Both the position numbers and the translations under genes were made by a program. DNA of 64,000 bases from Rotaria sordida (taxonomy: Eukaryota; Rotifera; Eurotatoria; Philodinida; Philodinidae). This document shows, piece by piece, positions 25,901 through 36,318 of the stretch (the first letter of the stretch is position 1; every line of letters starts with the position of its first letter). Below the pieces are notes generated by a model. The model was not told the DNA's origin and did not search any database. It worked only from the letters and a program-made list of their open reading frames with translations. Location: NCBI GenBank assembly GCA_905250125.1, contig CAJNOL010000105.1, positions 70,848-134,847 of the forward strand. Direction: 5' to 3'.

Positions 25901-27261
25901 TGACAAAAAAGTTATAATTATTCAATAGAAAAATAACTTAATGTTGATAAACTAATGAGAAAACGTTTTTAATTGATCAATCATTTTTGAATTCAGATTC
26001 TGTACATAAGGTAGACTTCAGTGAGATATGAAAAATTCCAAAGGATAAGTTGTCTTAGGTCTTCTGTTCAGGCTTATAAGCATTTTACTAGAATTTTAGC
26101 CTTTCGCATTGTATATAACAACAAATCGGAATGACGGTATTTCGACTTCTGACTTTGCCTACAGGCAGATCTATCTATCAGCAGAGTGTTCTCAAAATGT
26201 CAACTCAAAAGAATATTTCCTTCCTGAGATACTCAAGCTCTCAAAGTCACTCATATTTCATGAAAGATGCTAAAATTTTCTCATTTTTTTTAAGGACTTA
26301 CATATCTCAGAAAGAAAATATTCTGTTGAGCTGAAAGTTTTAGAAGATTTCACTGATAAATAAATCTACCTGTAGACAAAATCTTAGATCGAAATACCAT
26401 CATTCCGATTTGTTGTTATATACCATGTCAGAGGCTAAAATTCTAGTAAAATGCCTATAACTCTGAACAGAAGACCTAAGGAGATTTATCTTTTGGAGTT
26501 TTTTCATACCTTATTGAAGTCTATCGTGTGCATAGAGTTTGAATTCAAAAATGATTGATCATCTGAAAACAGGTCCTCGTGTAAGGTATTAAAGTCTTTT
26601 TGCTTGTCTCTCACTCTTCTTCAATAGTAAATATTTGAAAATTTCAACCTTAGTTTTCGAGTATTTTTACTTTCGATCAAAGTAGGCTGCATAAAATACA
26701 AGTTCGTAGAAAGCATTATTTGTAAATAGTACATCAATTACAATCGAGAATAAAAGAAAAAAAGTAATAATTTATAAAACAAATGATTATGGAGATTTTG
26801 ATTGAAAAGATACATTGTTTTTATCAAAACTCAATTCATTGATTTTAATGTTTATTATCATTTTGTTTTCTCTTTTAGTTATTTTTCTCAATTGGTCTTT
26901 AGTTTTTTATGGTACACAAATAAATCCTTCTCATCAATTACCAACAACAACATCTCCAAAATTTGTTTCTACAAACATTCATCTCTATCCATCCGATGAA
27001 ATTAACAATAATCTTGTTCGTTCACATTCATCAAATCTTCATAATTCTTTTCATACTCGTCATCGTGAAAAAAATCGTAAAAATAAACAACAAAATAATT
27101 ATTATATAAAACATCATTATTATCCATATAATCCACCATCATCATCTCAAACAACATCAATTATAGATGATTTTTATCAAATTGAAATGTCAAAAACATA
27201 TCGAATGAAACCATATTTGGCATTTATTTTAATTTTAATATTAATTCTTAATCATATTTAA
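22874..27261 (+). CDS. FURIN: furin-like proprotein convertase with mutually exclusive exons, 14 exons per transcript
   Basis: Exons 22874-23053, 23121-23366, 23436-23570, one of 23667-23743 or 23859-23935, 24136-24164, 24219-24278, 24358-24451, 24508-24586, 24642-24897, 24967-25181, 25239-25306, 25354-25478, 25550-25726 and 26879-27261 give 707 aa. This is a secretory-pathway Ca-dependent endoprotease cutting after basic motifs. In order: signal peptide (1-~25); prodomain with RRKR81 and the activation site KKRVKR114; an S8 kexin domain with catalytic Asp173 (TILDDG), His214 (HGTRCAGE), oxyanion Asn315 (WASGNGG) and Ser388 (GTSASAP); then a P domain ending LVFYGTQ. The tail is Ser/His/Asn-rich, lacks a Cys-rich domain and ends in a hydrophobic segment at the C terminus. 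The last intron holds a 620-bp palindrome. Closest to furin/PC1/3 rather than PC2; the exact paralogue is inferred. Confidence 0.92.
23667..23743 (+). other. alternative exon 4a of the furin-like gene
   Basis: 77 nt between an AG and GTAGAA, encoding [24 protein letters not shown] sequence ending TNEN, with a split Lys codon before catalytic His214. It has the same length and phase as exon 4b. Because 77 is not a multiple of three, including both or neither breaks the frame. This copy places Glu at residue 211, as in PC1/3 and PACE4 (NENKHG). Confidence 0.85.
23859..23935 (+). other. alternative exon 4b of the furin-like gene
   Basis: 77 nt between an AG and GTAAAT. It is a diverged duplicate of exon 4a encoding [18 protein letters not shown]... 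ending TNDN before the split Lys codon. It places Asp at residue 211, the equivalent of furin Asp191, and differs from 4a at about 8 of 25 codons. No stop or splice defect is visible, so it appears functional. Confidence 0.85.
25957..26580. mobile_element. ~620-bp palindromic foldback element in last furin intron
   Basis: Arms of about 280 bp pair almost end to end. TGATCAATCATTTTTGAATTC, CTTAGGTCTTCTGTTCAG, ATTTTACTAGAATTTTAGCC and TATAACAACAAATCGGAATG on the left each occur as reverse complement on the right, around a ~60-bp loop centred near 26268. There is no coding capacity; a short ORF at 26131-26334 is a by-product. Confidence 0.85.
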
Positions 27262-27517
27262 ATATTTTTCATTGTATTTGCTCATATCACTCAGTATTTT
27301 TTACATCTTATAAAAGAAAAAACAAAATCTTTTGTTGTTTTGTCTTTTGTTGTGTGTAAATTCAAAAAAAAAAGAAAGTCAGAAAAAAAAACACGAAAAA
27401 ATAAAAGATATCAAAACATTATTTTTTTTTTGCTTTTTTGTTTTCTTCAAGTTATGAAATATAGAAAAAGAAAAAGTACAAACAAAATGATTATAGAATG
27501 TTTCACTTTTTAGAAAT

Positions 27518-29954
27518 ATGTCTGGTATAGCGTATTTTTTTAAACCTAAAATAAGTGCAACAGATTCATCATCATCAACAACAGAAAAACGTCCTGGTCG
27601 ACGTTCAAAATCAACAAAATCATCTGAAACACCAATAATAATTGAAAAAAATATTGAATCAATTGAACCAACAAATGAATCTCTAACTGAAACAAAAATA
27701 ATTAATGATGAACAAATAGAAAATTCACCAACACCAACACCTAAAATAAAATTAAAATTTAATTTACGTTCACAATCTGTTCAAGATACATCTGATAATC
27801 GTTTTATAACAAATATAACACATGATACAAATGAATTATCAGCTGATGAATCATCTGATAATGAAGTACGTTTAAAAATTGATGATAATAATGAAAATTT
27901 TGATGATGAACAAAATTCACCATTACCTATTAAACATGATGATTCATCATTATTAACAATTAATTCACCATCAAAAAAAAAACAACAATCATCACGTAAA
28001 AAAGTTATTAGTCGTTTAATTGGTACAACAGTTAATACACTTGCACTTGATGAACCAAGTCCAGTAAAAATTCCACCACATGAATCACAATTTAGTGAAG
28101 TTAAACAAACAAAATCAGGTCGAACTATTAAATATACACCTTATTTTAAAGAACTTGTTCAAGGTGCAACAATATCACCACCATTATCACCTGTTCATTC
28201 AACTACACAACCAAAACGTCCATCAACATATTCAAAAAAAAAACAAACATCAATTAAAGCTGATCTTGATGCTATTAAAAATGGAAGTTTACCAACGATA
28301 GTTAAACGAAGAAAATCATCTACGGGATCACCTAAAACTAAAAAACAAACAACAGCACCAGTTAAACGTGTTGGACAAGGAAGAAAACCAACAACACCTA
28401 AAAGTGTTGCAAATAGTAAGAGAACAAATTTTATTAAATATAATAAACAATAGATTTGATTAAAGAATATATTCTTTCAGTATGGCATTAGTTAGAAGAA
28501 ATACAAGTGTATTTGTATAGAAGAAATTAAAAGAAAAAGATTTTTGTGATCAGATTCTAGCTAATTCTGATATATTTTATGTTATTTTGAGAAGATCAGA
28601 TGAGAATTATGAATATTGATTATGCAAGAGTTAGAATTTTCCTTACGAAAGATTGATAGTTTTGAAACCACAAATATTCTACTGTCATTATACGATGCAC
28701 AGAAATCATGTATTCTTACTTTAAATTAAATTTACATCTTTCTGCTGTCAATAGTTATTTAAGGTTCTTTAACCAAAGAATGTTTCATATGTTTATGTTC
28801 TCTTCTAAGTTTGATTTTGATTAACATATAACATATGAGAATAAAGTTTAGTCTTGAAAAAAAAGCTTTTGTTTATAACTCTAGAGATATTTCATAATCA
28901 ATAATAATTCTTTATTTAGCTAAAACAAAACGAGATTCAAATCAAATGGTTATAGGTGATGATGTTGAAAGTGATGATGAAAATGGAATAACTCAAAGAC
29001 GAAGTGATGATGAAGAATTTCGTAATAACATTTTTTCTTACTATCATGTTTTTGTTTTTTGATCGTTATCTGTAATTTTTTTTCATAGATCAAGAAGAAC
29101 ATACATCAGAAGAAGAAGAAGAGGATGATGAAGGTTTAGATGTTGATGATGATCATTCATCTGGTGTATTAAGTGATGAAGACGAATGGACAACAATAGG
29201 TAATAAACAAGACCATGATCGAACATTAGGTTTAGCTGCAACATTAGGTTCAATGTCAAGTGAAATGCTTGATGGTTTTAGTTTATGGGCTATGAAATAT
29301 CGTGCACGTCATCGAACAATGACACTTGATGATAAACGTCTTTATCGTACATGGAAAAAAATGAGTGCACATGATCGACAACGTTGGTGTCTTAAAGCTG
29401 AAAAAGAAAGTTATCATTATCCAATAACAGCTGAATTATTAAAAGCATCAACTAGTACTGAACCAGCAACATCAACATTACCATCAACAACAAAACCTAC
29501 TAAACCAACAAAACGGAAAAAGCCTACAGATGATCATCCACCAGTACTTTTACAAAAAATTTTAAATCAATATTCTAAACAACAACCATCATTATCATCA
29601 ATACGACCACCGAATGCTTTTGTTAAACAACAAATAACATCACCAATAATTACACCACCAAAAAATTATGATATTGTTGATATAGCTGCAGGAATTTATT
29701 TACTTGGTGAATCATTAACAAAAATGGGTGAAAAAGTTCGACAATTAGGTCATCTTAATCCTCGTGGTACATCAGCAGCAACATCAATTGATAATCTTTC
29801 AGCTATTCTTTTTGATGGAACACTATGTGCATGTAATTTAATGGCTTGTATTGGTAATGAAATCGTATCAACGAATTCATCAACATCAAAATCAGATCCA
29901 TTAACAAATAAACTTATGGAAAATGTTGGAATTATCTTACCTGGACTTAATTAA
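27518..29954 (+). CDS. HMGXB4: HMG-box protein HMGXB4-like, 3 exons
   Basis: Exons 27518-28415, 28920-29021 and 29089-29954 give 621 aa. HMGXB4 (HMG2L1) is a nuclear HMG-box protein linked in vertebrates to Wnt repression and NURF chromatin remodelling. The first half is low-complexity, basic and Ser/Thr-rich with SGRTIKYTPYFKELVQG. Acidic clusters follow (EEEEEDDEG). The HMG box is GFSLWAMKYRARHRTMTLDD...WKKMSAHDRQRWCLKAE. The C-terminal ~90 residues (AAGIYLLGESLTKMGEKV ... ENVGIILPGL) match the distinctive HMGXB4 C-terminal domain as I remember it. Exon 1 stays open past its donor to a stop at 28453, so intron retention would give a 311-aa form without the HMG box. The ATG follows a TTTTTAG acceptor by two bases. 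Confidence 0.82.
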
Positions 29955-30103
29955 ATAAAGAATTTTATTGTATTAAATTTATGTACACATGTCTGTATAC
30001 TAATATAAATAAAAGGATGTTAAAAACATAATTCGATATGTTTCTATTAGATTTCATATGTGTGTGTATATGTATATATATATATACGTACGTTTATTTT
30101 CAG

Positions 30104-30451
30104 ATGCAACGAACATCAGTTATACAACCGGCTACAACAGTCGATAAACTTATTCAAGAGGAAGATAATGCTAATGAAACAGCTATATGGATTGTTTTTC
30201 GTAAAATGCTTTTTTTTACTGTTATGATGACATTGGCACCAATTACATCATTTTTTATTACAAAAGATTATATATTTGGAGGAATATTTAATGTAACAGA
30301 CAGTAGTAGTTATATGTATTCAGCTGCTGTAGCTGTTATTGTCGTTCATATTATATTAATCGCTTTCCTGTATGTCGCATTTCGTGATGATGGATCAAGC
30401 AAGAAGACAAAAGTCGACCTTATTAAAGAATCAACTGGAAAGAAAGACTAA
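30104..30451 (+). CDS. VMA21: V-ATPase assembly factor VMA21
   Basis: 115 aa. VMA21 is a small ER two-pass membrane chaperone that assembles the V0 sector of the vacuolar H+-ATPase. Helix 1 is around MLFFTVMMTLAPITSFFITK, and helix 2 around YSAAVAVIVVHIILIAFLYVAF. These are separated by the DYIFGG..N luminal loop typical of the family, and the C terminus is basic (SSKKTK...GKKD). The ATG at 30104 lies directly on a TTTTCAG acceptor, so the in-frame upstream stretch from 30038 is probably not translated. HMGXB4 ends only 149 bp upstream on the same strand, which together with the acceptor suggests trans-splicing from a shared precursor. Confidence 0.9.
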   Translation: MQRTSVIQPATTVDKLIQEEDNANETAIWIVFRKMLFFTVMMTLAPITSFFITKDYIFGGIFNVTDSSSYMYSAAVAVIVVHIILIAFLYVAFRDDGSSKKTKVDLIKESTGKKD

Positions 30452-31068
30452 GTTTATTCATTTTTATATTTTATGTGTCGTAATTTTAACAATAAACAAA
30501 AAAAACAATAAATTTCTTTGTATATTATTCAAAATTTTAAATATTCAAGAAATTAAGAGGTTATCTAAATTAGTCTTTTTCATATTTATTTAAACGTAGA
30601 ACCCATCGGATTGGTCCGGAACCCGACGAGTCTTATTCAAATCTCTGAATTTATCTTTCGATAGAATATAATCTATTCTAATTGTATCAGAACAAAAAAA
30701 AACATAGTTCCGAAACGTCATTCTTCCTCATCATTCCTTCTATTTGTCATTAACGAGAAAACTAACATTTATAGGGCAACTGGAACGATGAGAGTGTTAG
30801 TCTTCTCGTCATTTCTATCCACAGCTCTATCTTTTTCCTTAGTTCTTCATTTCATGCTAAACTTTGCTCGAGTTTATCGTTCACCAATCCTATCTACAGT
30901 AAAATCTCGATGAAAAAAATTTCCAAAATCTACTTTTGATACTATGATAATAGAACATTCTAATTAATGAATTAGTCGAATTCATACCCGTCTTAAACTT
31001 GAATTATCTAACTTAAAGATGTACAATCTTTGGTTTATAAACAATATGATACTCATTGTATTCTAGAT
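30452..31068. other. intergenic, no gene seen
   Basis: Region between VMA21 and POLR3C. AATAAA at ~30490 and ~30508 may end VMA21. A TTCTAG acceptor sits two bases before the POLR3C ATG. Nothing else recognised. Confidence 0.45.
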
Positions 31069-33212
31069 ATGACTACACATCATATTCGTTTAGCATTTGA
31101 TTTAATGGGAGATTTATTTCCTGATGAAACATCAAAAGAAGTTGCTTCATATCTTAATCGTAAAGGACCACTACCATTTGCTCTTCTTGTTCGTGATCTT
31201 AATATTCCAGCAGTTAATATTGCACGATCTCTAGCAACATTAGCTATACATGATATAATAGAATGTCATGAAGATGCTCGTACAAATTCTAAACGTATTT
31301 TATATGCCTTTAATCTCAAACGAACATTATATATTTTACATTATTCAAAATGTATTCATTGTGCTAGACAATTATATGGTTTTGATGGTGAATTAATAAT
31401 TGAAGAACTTTTATTAAATGGTAAACAACGTATGAGTACATTATTAGTTACAGTATATGAACGTTTAATAAAAGCTGGCAAAGATCCTCAAATTCATAGT
31501 TTACAATCTATAAAAGAATCATTTAAATTATTAGTTTCAGCACAATTTTTACAACGTATTACAATAAATGAAACAAAATCAAATATTTCAACCGTAGTTG
31601 AAGAATCATTAACAAATCTTGTACAAATACCAGAAATAACACAAGAAGGATGGAAATATTTAATATCAAGTCAACAAGATGAATCTAATGAACCATCAAC
31701 AAAAAAATTTAAATCAACTAAACTAATATTTGGTGATGAAAAAATTTTTTGGAAAGTTAATTTTCAACGTTTTTTTGCTTATTTACGTGATCAAGAACTT
31801 ATTCAAGCATTTACAAATCGAATAGATCAAGTAAACATCAAAGCAAAAAAAAAAAGAAATAAAATTTTATTTTATTCAGTATCATTTTACTTTTATTTGT
31901 CTTTTTTAGAATGCTGGTGAAATCGTTCGAACAATACTCCGTTTAACTGAAGTAAAACCAAGTCCAGAGCGAACTATACCAATATCATTCATTGAAGTAA
32001 ATCATTTTTTTTTATTTCTTGAAAAAAAAACAATTTTTCTTTGTTTACAGATTGCCAAAACAATGGCAACAGCTGGTTTACAAATGAATGAAGATTTATT
32101 ACAAAAATATATGAATCTTATTATGGATGATGTGGTAAGGTTGAATTATAAATTTAATATGATTGAACGTTAAAATTTCGTTAGAATAATTGTGTTGTTA
32201 AAGTTGGTGATCAAGGAAGAGGAACTTATATTGTAGGTAGGAAAATATTTGATTTCGAATGGTTTTTTTTGTTAATATAAATCAATTGTTGTTGCTCGAT
32301 TTTTTTTGAAGATTTTCAAAAAGCATTGAGTGGATTAACTAAAGCTCATATTCAATCATTTTTAAGAGAAAGATTTGGTTCAAATGCATTAAGAATTTAT
32401 AATATGCTTGAAGAACGTGGATGTTTATCACAAAAACAAGTCGTTAATTCATTTGAATTTTGAATTTTTATTTTTTGTTTTTTATTTTTATTTAGATTGA
32501 AGATATGGCTATGATCAATGCAAAAGAAGCACAACAATATGTTTATTCAATGTTTATTGATGGAATGTTAACATTAGAAGTAGATTTTTTTTTTTGTTTG
32601 TTTATGATTTTTTTTTTATTTTTATTTTTTAATCTAGGAATTATCAAAAGCAAATGATTTTAATCCAACTCGAACATTTTATTTTTTCCGTGTAAATTTA
32701 TACAATGGTGTTTTATCATTACTTGATCATTCTTATAAAGTAATATATTAAAAATAACAACAAATAATCTTATTAATTTTTTGTATAAAATTTTCTTCTT
32801 TTTAAAATAGACAATGTCAAATTTAATGCAAAGACATCAATTTGAAAGAGAACGTCATAGAAAATTAATTGATAAACGTGATAAAGTTGATGCTATTATT
32901 CATAGTCTTCGAGAACAAAATGGTGAAGAAGAACAAATTAAAGAAGTAGAAGATATTTTATCACCTATGGAAAAAGAACAAATACAAAAACTTGATGCTG
33001 CTTTTAGAAAGTATATAAATAATAATATTAATTTAAATTTATTTATTATTGAATTATTTCATAGAATTGATCTTGCTCAACTTCAACTTACAGAAACAAT
33101 TCTACTACTTGAAATGTATTTATCAATATCGAACAGTACTGCACCTGTACAGAAAAAAACCGGTAGTAAAGCTGTTGCTGAAAAATTATTAGAAACAACA
33201 GTACAACGATGA
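31069..33212 (+). CDS. POLR3C: RNA polymerase III subunit RPC3 (RPC62/POLR3C), 9 exons
   Basis: Exons 31069-31830, 31910-31996, 32051-32134, 32185-32236, 32312-32439, 32496-32579, 32638-32739, 32811-33010 and 33065-33212 give 548 aa (human 534). It belongs to the Pol III initiation subcomplex with RPC6 and RPC7. Family landmarks: the tandem winged-helix start (MTTHHIRLAFDLMGDLF), GELIIEELLLNGKQRMS, the central FWKVNFQRFFAYLRDQELIQAFTNRIDQ, EIVRTILRL, QERFGS-like RERFGSNALRIY, IEDMAMINAKEAQQY, and the C-terminal coiled coil (LMQRHQFERERHRKL...). The ATG at 31069 aligns with human MTQAEIKL; the frame upstream opens only with TTG. The last intron (33011-33064) is 54 nt with no stop in frame, so retention would insert 18 residues. 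Confidence 0.94.
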
Positions 33213-35148
33213 TTAATAATATAATATGTCATTTGTTGTGTGATGTGAAATGTGAACATATGTTTTTTTCTTCTGATAAATTAAACTTATACGAGACAAT
33301 TAAACTTAACATGCCTAAATTACTATTTATTATTTATAAGAGAATTCAATTAGTAATGATTTCACTTAACATCGTATAGTATGAAGATGACTTTCATCAT
33401 AATAGTCGAAAGCAATAGAAAACAATTTAGAGTTATGATTGAGATATAAGCCGATATTACGAATGAAATCTTAGCCTTTATACTTGATTTAATGAATTCA
33501 TCTTCAATGATCGACAATCCTGTTTACTTATAGTTTGTTTGAATTTGGATATCGGTTTTAAGCTTGCACTCTCTTTCAATTTCTTAGTGGAAATATGCAC
33601 TGTCTGATTTGAAAAATTATTTTGTCCAACATTGTACGAATTCAACGTTATAGATGTTTAATTTTTCTTTTTTTTTAATATTTTATAAAAGTCTCTTTGG
33701 TAGTCAAATAAATGAGCACATTGTTTTATCAAGGTGACTACGTCGATTTTATTGATCTATATCTTTTATTATAGTAAGCATGTATAAACAAAGAAATTGA
33801 AACAAACATGAATGTACAACACAATCTTTGTCTATTTTATTGACATTTTCACTAACTTTTGTCCTCAAATAGTATGTACTAAGACATATAAGCTGTTGAT
33901 CACTGTTCAAGTCATTATCAAATTTTTTATTCCTATTAACTATTCATAAATATCGAAATGATCTATTCAACTATCTCACTGACAAAAATCCAGATTCTAT
34001 TGAAGTCAGTTAGGGCAACACCAAAGTAGGAGATTAGCAAAGAATAGTTATTTTCAAAATATTAAAGAAAATATTTACCTTAATTTTTAGTACTACAAAA
34101 ATAGTCCATCTCGTCGATGACTCGTCCTTGAGAGAGAGAAGCAACTCATTATAACCTTAATATAATCTTCTTTGCCTATTTTCCATCGTCCATCATTTCC
34201 AATGTTCATGTAAATAGTGTGCTTTTTTTTGTGTATAGAGATTTCTACTAATAGTTTTTTTTATTTGATTAGGTGATATCAGCTGTTTTTGATATGGAAT
34301 TCAAGTGAGCAGATTTTGTAAACATAAAATCTCTGCGCAGTACTGATCCATTTTAATTCATTCTTTTATTGTATTACATATGTTTGTACGACTCCATTTG
34401 ACGGTATATTCAGCACCATATCTTTATTGTCACTATTCAATTCACAAGAAAATGATCATCTGCAGCGATGATCAATAGAAGTTTATTTACGAATAGTATT
34501 TAGATTTGTTCCATATGGCTTGAGAATCGATTGAAATGGATGTATTGATTTCTCTCTGTTTCAACGAAGATGTTTCTAAAATATATTTCTATTCGTATGG
34601 AACTTCCGTAAGCCAAGACAGCAGTAATATATCGAGGCATTAGACTTTATTCGTCGATGCACATATTATTTTTAATTATGTTACATTTCGTATCAGTACT
34701 TGCAAAGACAAGTTATAGATTGTATCTTATTTTGATTACATGACAGTCCCATTGCGGTGCGAAGCAGAGCATTTCTGTAGTTGGTCGCGTACGCATTCGA
34801 CCTTCATACTTTGCGTGTTTTGTGTTATAACAAAGTTTGTACTTTGTATTACGGTGTTCTAGAGAACAGTAAGTTGCTAGAAATTCGTTCGAATTATGTC
34901 AGGGAGATTCCTGTCTCCAGATGGTACAAAGCTTTTTGAATCTTCAATATGAGTTTTCGTTCAACTGCAATATACCGAACGATTCGAATTCACTAAACAA
35001 GTACAAAAGATGATATCTAGCCTAGAGACAATGAAAGCTTCTTTTCATCGATGTTTCATTTGATATTTATATTTTATTTTTTGTTTTTTTTCTTGTTATC
35101 TCTAAATAAAAAGAACTGCAGTGATGTAAGAGAAATACAGTTTTATCT
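33213..35148. other. intergenic, no gene seen
   Basis: AT-rich. No frame with coding bias and no recognisable RNA gene. A slightly GC-richer patch at ~34740-34930 matches nothing I recognise. Confidence 0.5.
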
Positions 35149-35787
35149 AAGAAACTAACGAGGAAACCTAACGAGGTGTCCAACGAGTTTAGGTTTCATC
35201 TTTTGGCCGTAATTAGATCTGGATGAGATATGAAAAAGCTGTAAAGGATTTGAGTCCTCACGGCTTTGCTCCCAAGATATCGAATTTTTAAGAAATGTTT
35301 CTCATAGGATCCAAGATTTTCAGCAAAATCAATTATCGAATTTTGATTTGAAACTTTGTTTATATCAACTTCTCAAGTTGACTGGGTTGTGTACAAAATT
35401 TCAGAATTTTCTAACACAGTCTTTAAGAAATATGAATGTTTCAAAATATAGGTCGTTATTACAGATATTGTACGAAACATGAATATGTTTGAAATATTCA
35501 TATTTCTTAAAGACTGCGTTAGAAAAGTCTGAAATTTCGTACACAACCTAGCCTACTTGCGAGGTTGATATAAACAAAGTTTCAGGTCAAAATTCGATAA
35601 TACGATTTTGCTGAAAATCTTGGATACTATAAGAAACATTTTTTAAAAATTCGATATCTCGGGAACAAAGCCATGAGGGCTCAAATCCTTTACAGCTTTT
35701 TCATATCTCATCAAGGTTTACGTATAGCCAAAAGATGAAGCCTAAACCAATTGGAGACCTCATCAGGTTTCTTCGTAAGTTAACTCT
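35149..35787. mobile_element. ~640-bp palindromic foldback element, intergenic
   Basis: Arms pair from GAGGAAACCTAACGAGGT near 35158 (right arm: GAAGAAACCTGATGAGGT in reverse complement) through TTCATCTTTTGG, GAGATATGAAAAAGCTGTAA, GATATCGAATTTTTAA and CGAATTTTGATTTGAAAC to a centre near 35465. It carries no ORF. Confidence 0.85.
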
Positions 35788-36318
35788 TTTTTCTAATCGA
35801 AAGGAAGCATATATAGATAAGTCGAGAAGTTCTAGAGGCCAATAGGGCTTCTCAATATAATTTCTCGATAAAATAGACATAATCTATTCCTAAGAGAATG
35901 ATGTTTTATTTTCATACGTACTTAGCAATTCTTTATTGTTAATATTCTATGTTAAACTTTTATTTCTAACGATCTTATTGTGTAGGGAAGGAGGAAGAGA
36001 TATCATCGTATATCACAGCCCGTCAGATGGCTTCACAATCTGATACAGGAAGATTTTTTGTGCATCCTATGGTGAAAGCACTGTAGTAATCGGGAAACTA
36101 GCTATGTACGTAGGTTCCTGTCGTCATTATTCTACGTTATATCCACATTCATTACCCTACCAGTCCGACATGGTCCGCTCTGCGTATGCTCATTTCAGGC
36201 TTACAGGGAGTCTCCCTGGTTGTGCCTGCGGGTACATGATAATGAGCCGAGAATAGATGGCAAGAGAAGCGAGTAGCAATCAAAACCAATTTATTGCACA
36301 AGCAAGAAAAAAACAAAT
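35788..36318. other. 3' flank of the ART-TPR gene
   Basis: Between 35970 and 36250 the sequence is clearly richer in G+C than the surrounding intergenic DNA, with no open frame. It may be a 3'UTR or a decayed insert. AATAAA on the minus strand (36290-36295) lies 24 bp past the stop of the ART-TPR gene and is a plausible polyadenylation signal. Confidence 0.4.

Noticed and set aside
26131..26334. 67-codon frame in the last convertase intron
   Set aside because: Contained in one palindrome and reflects its composition.
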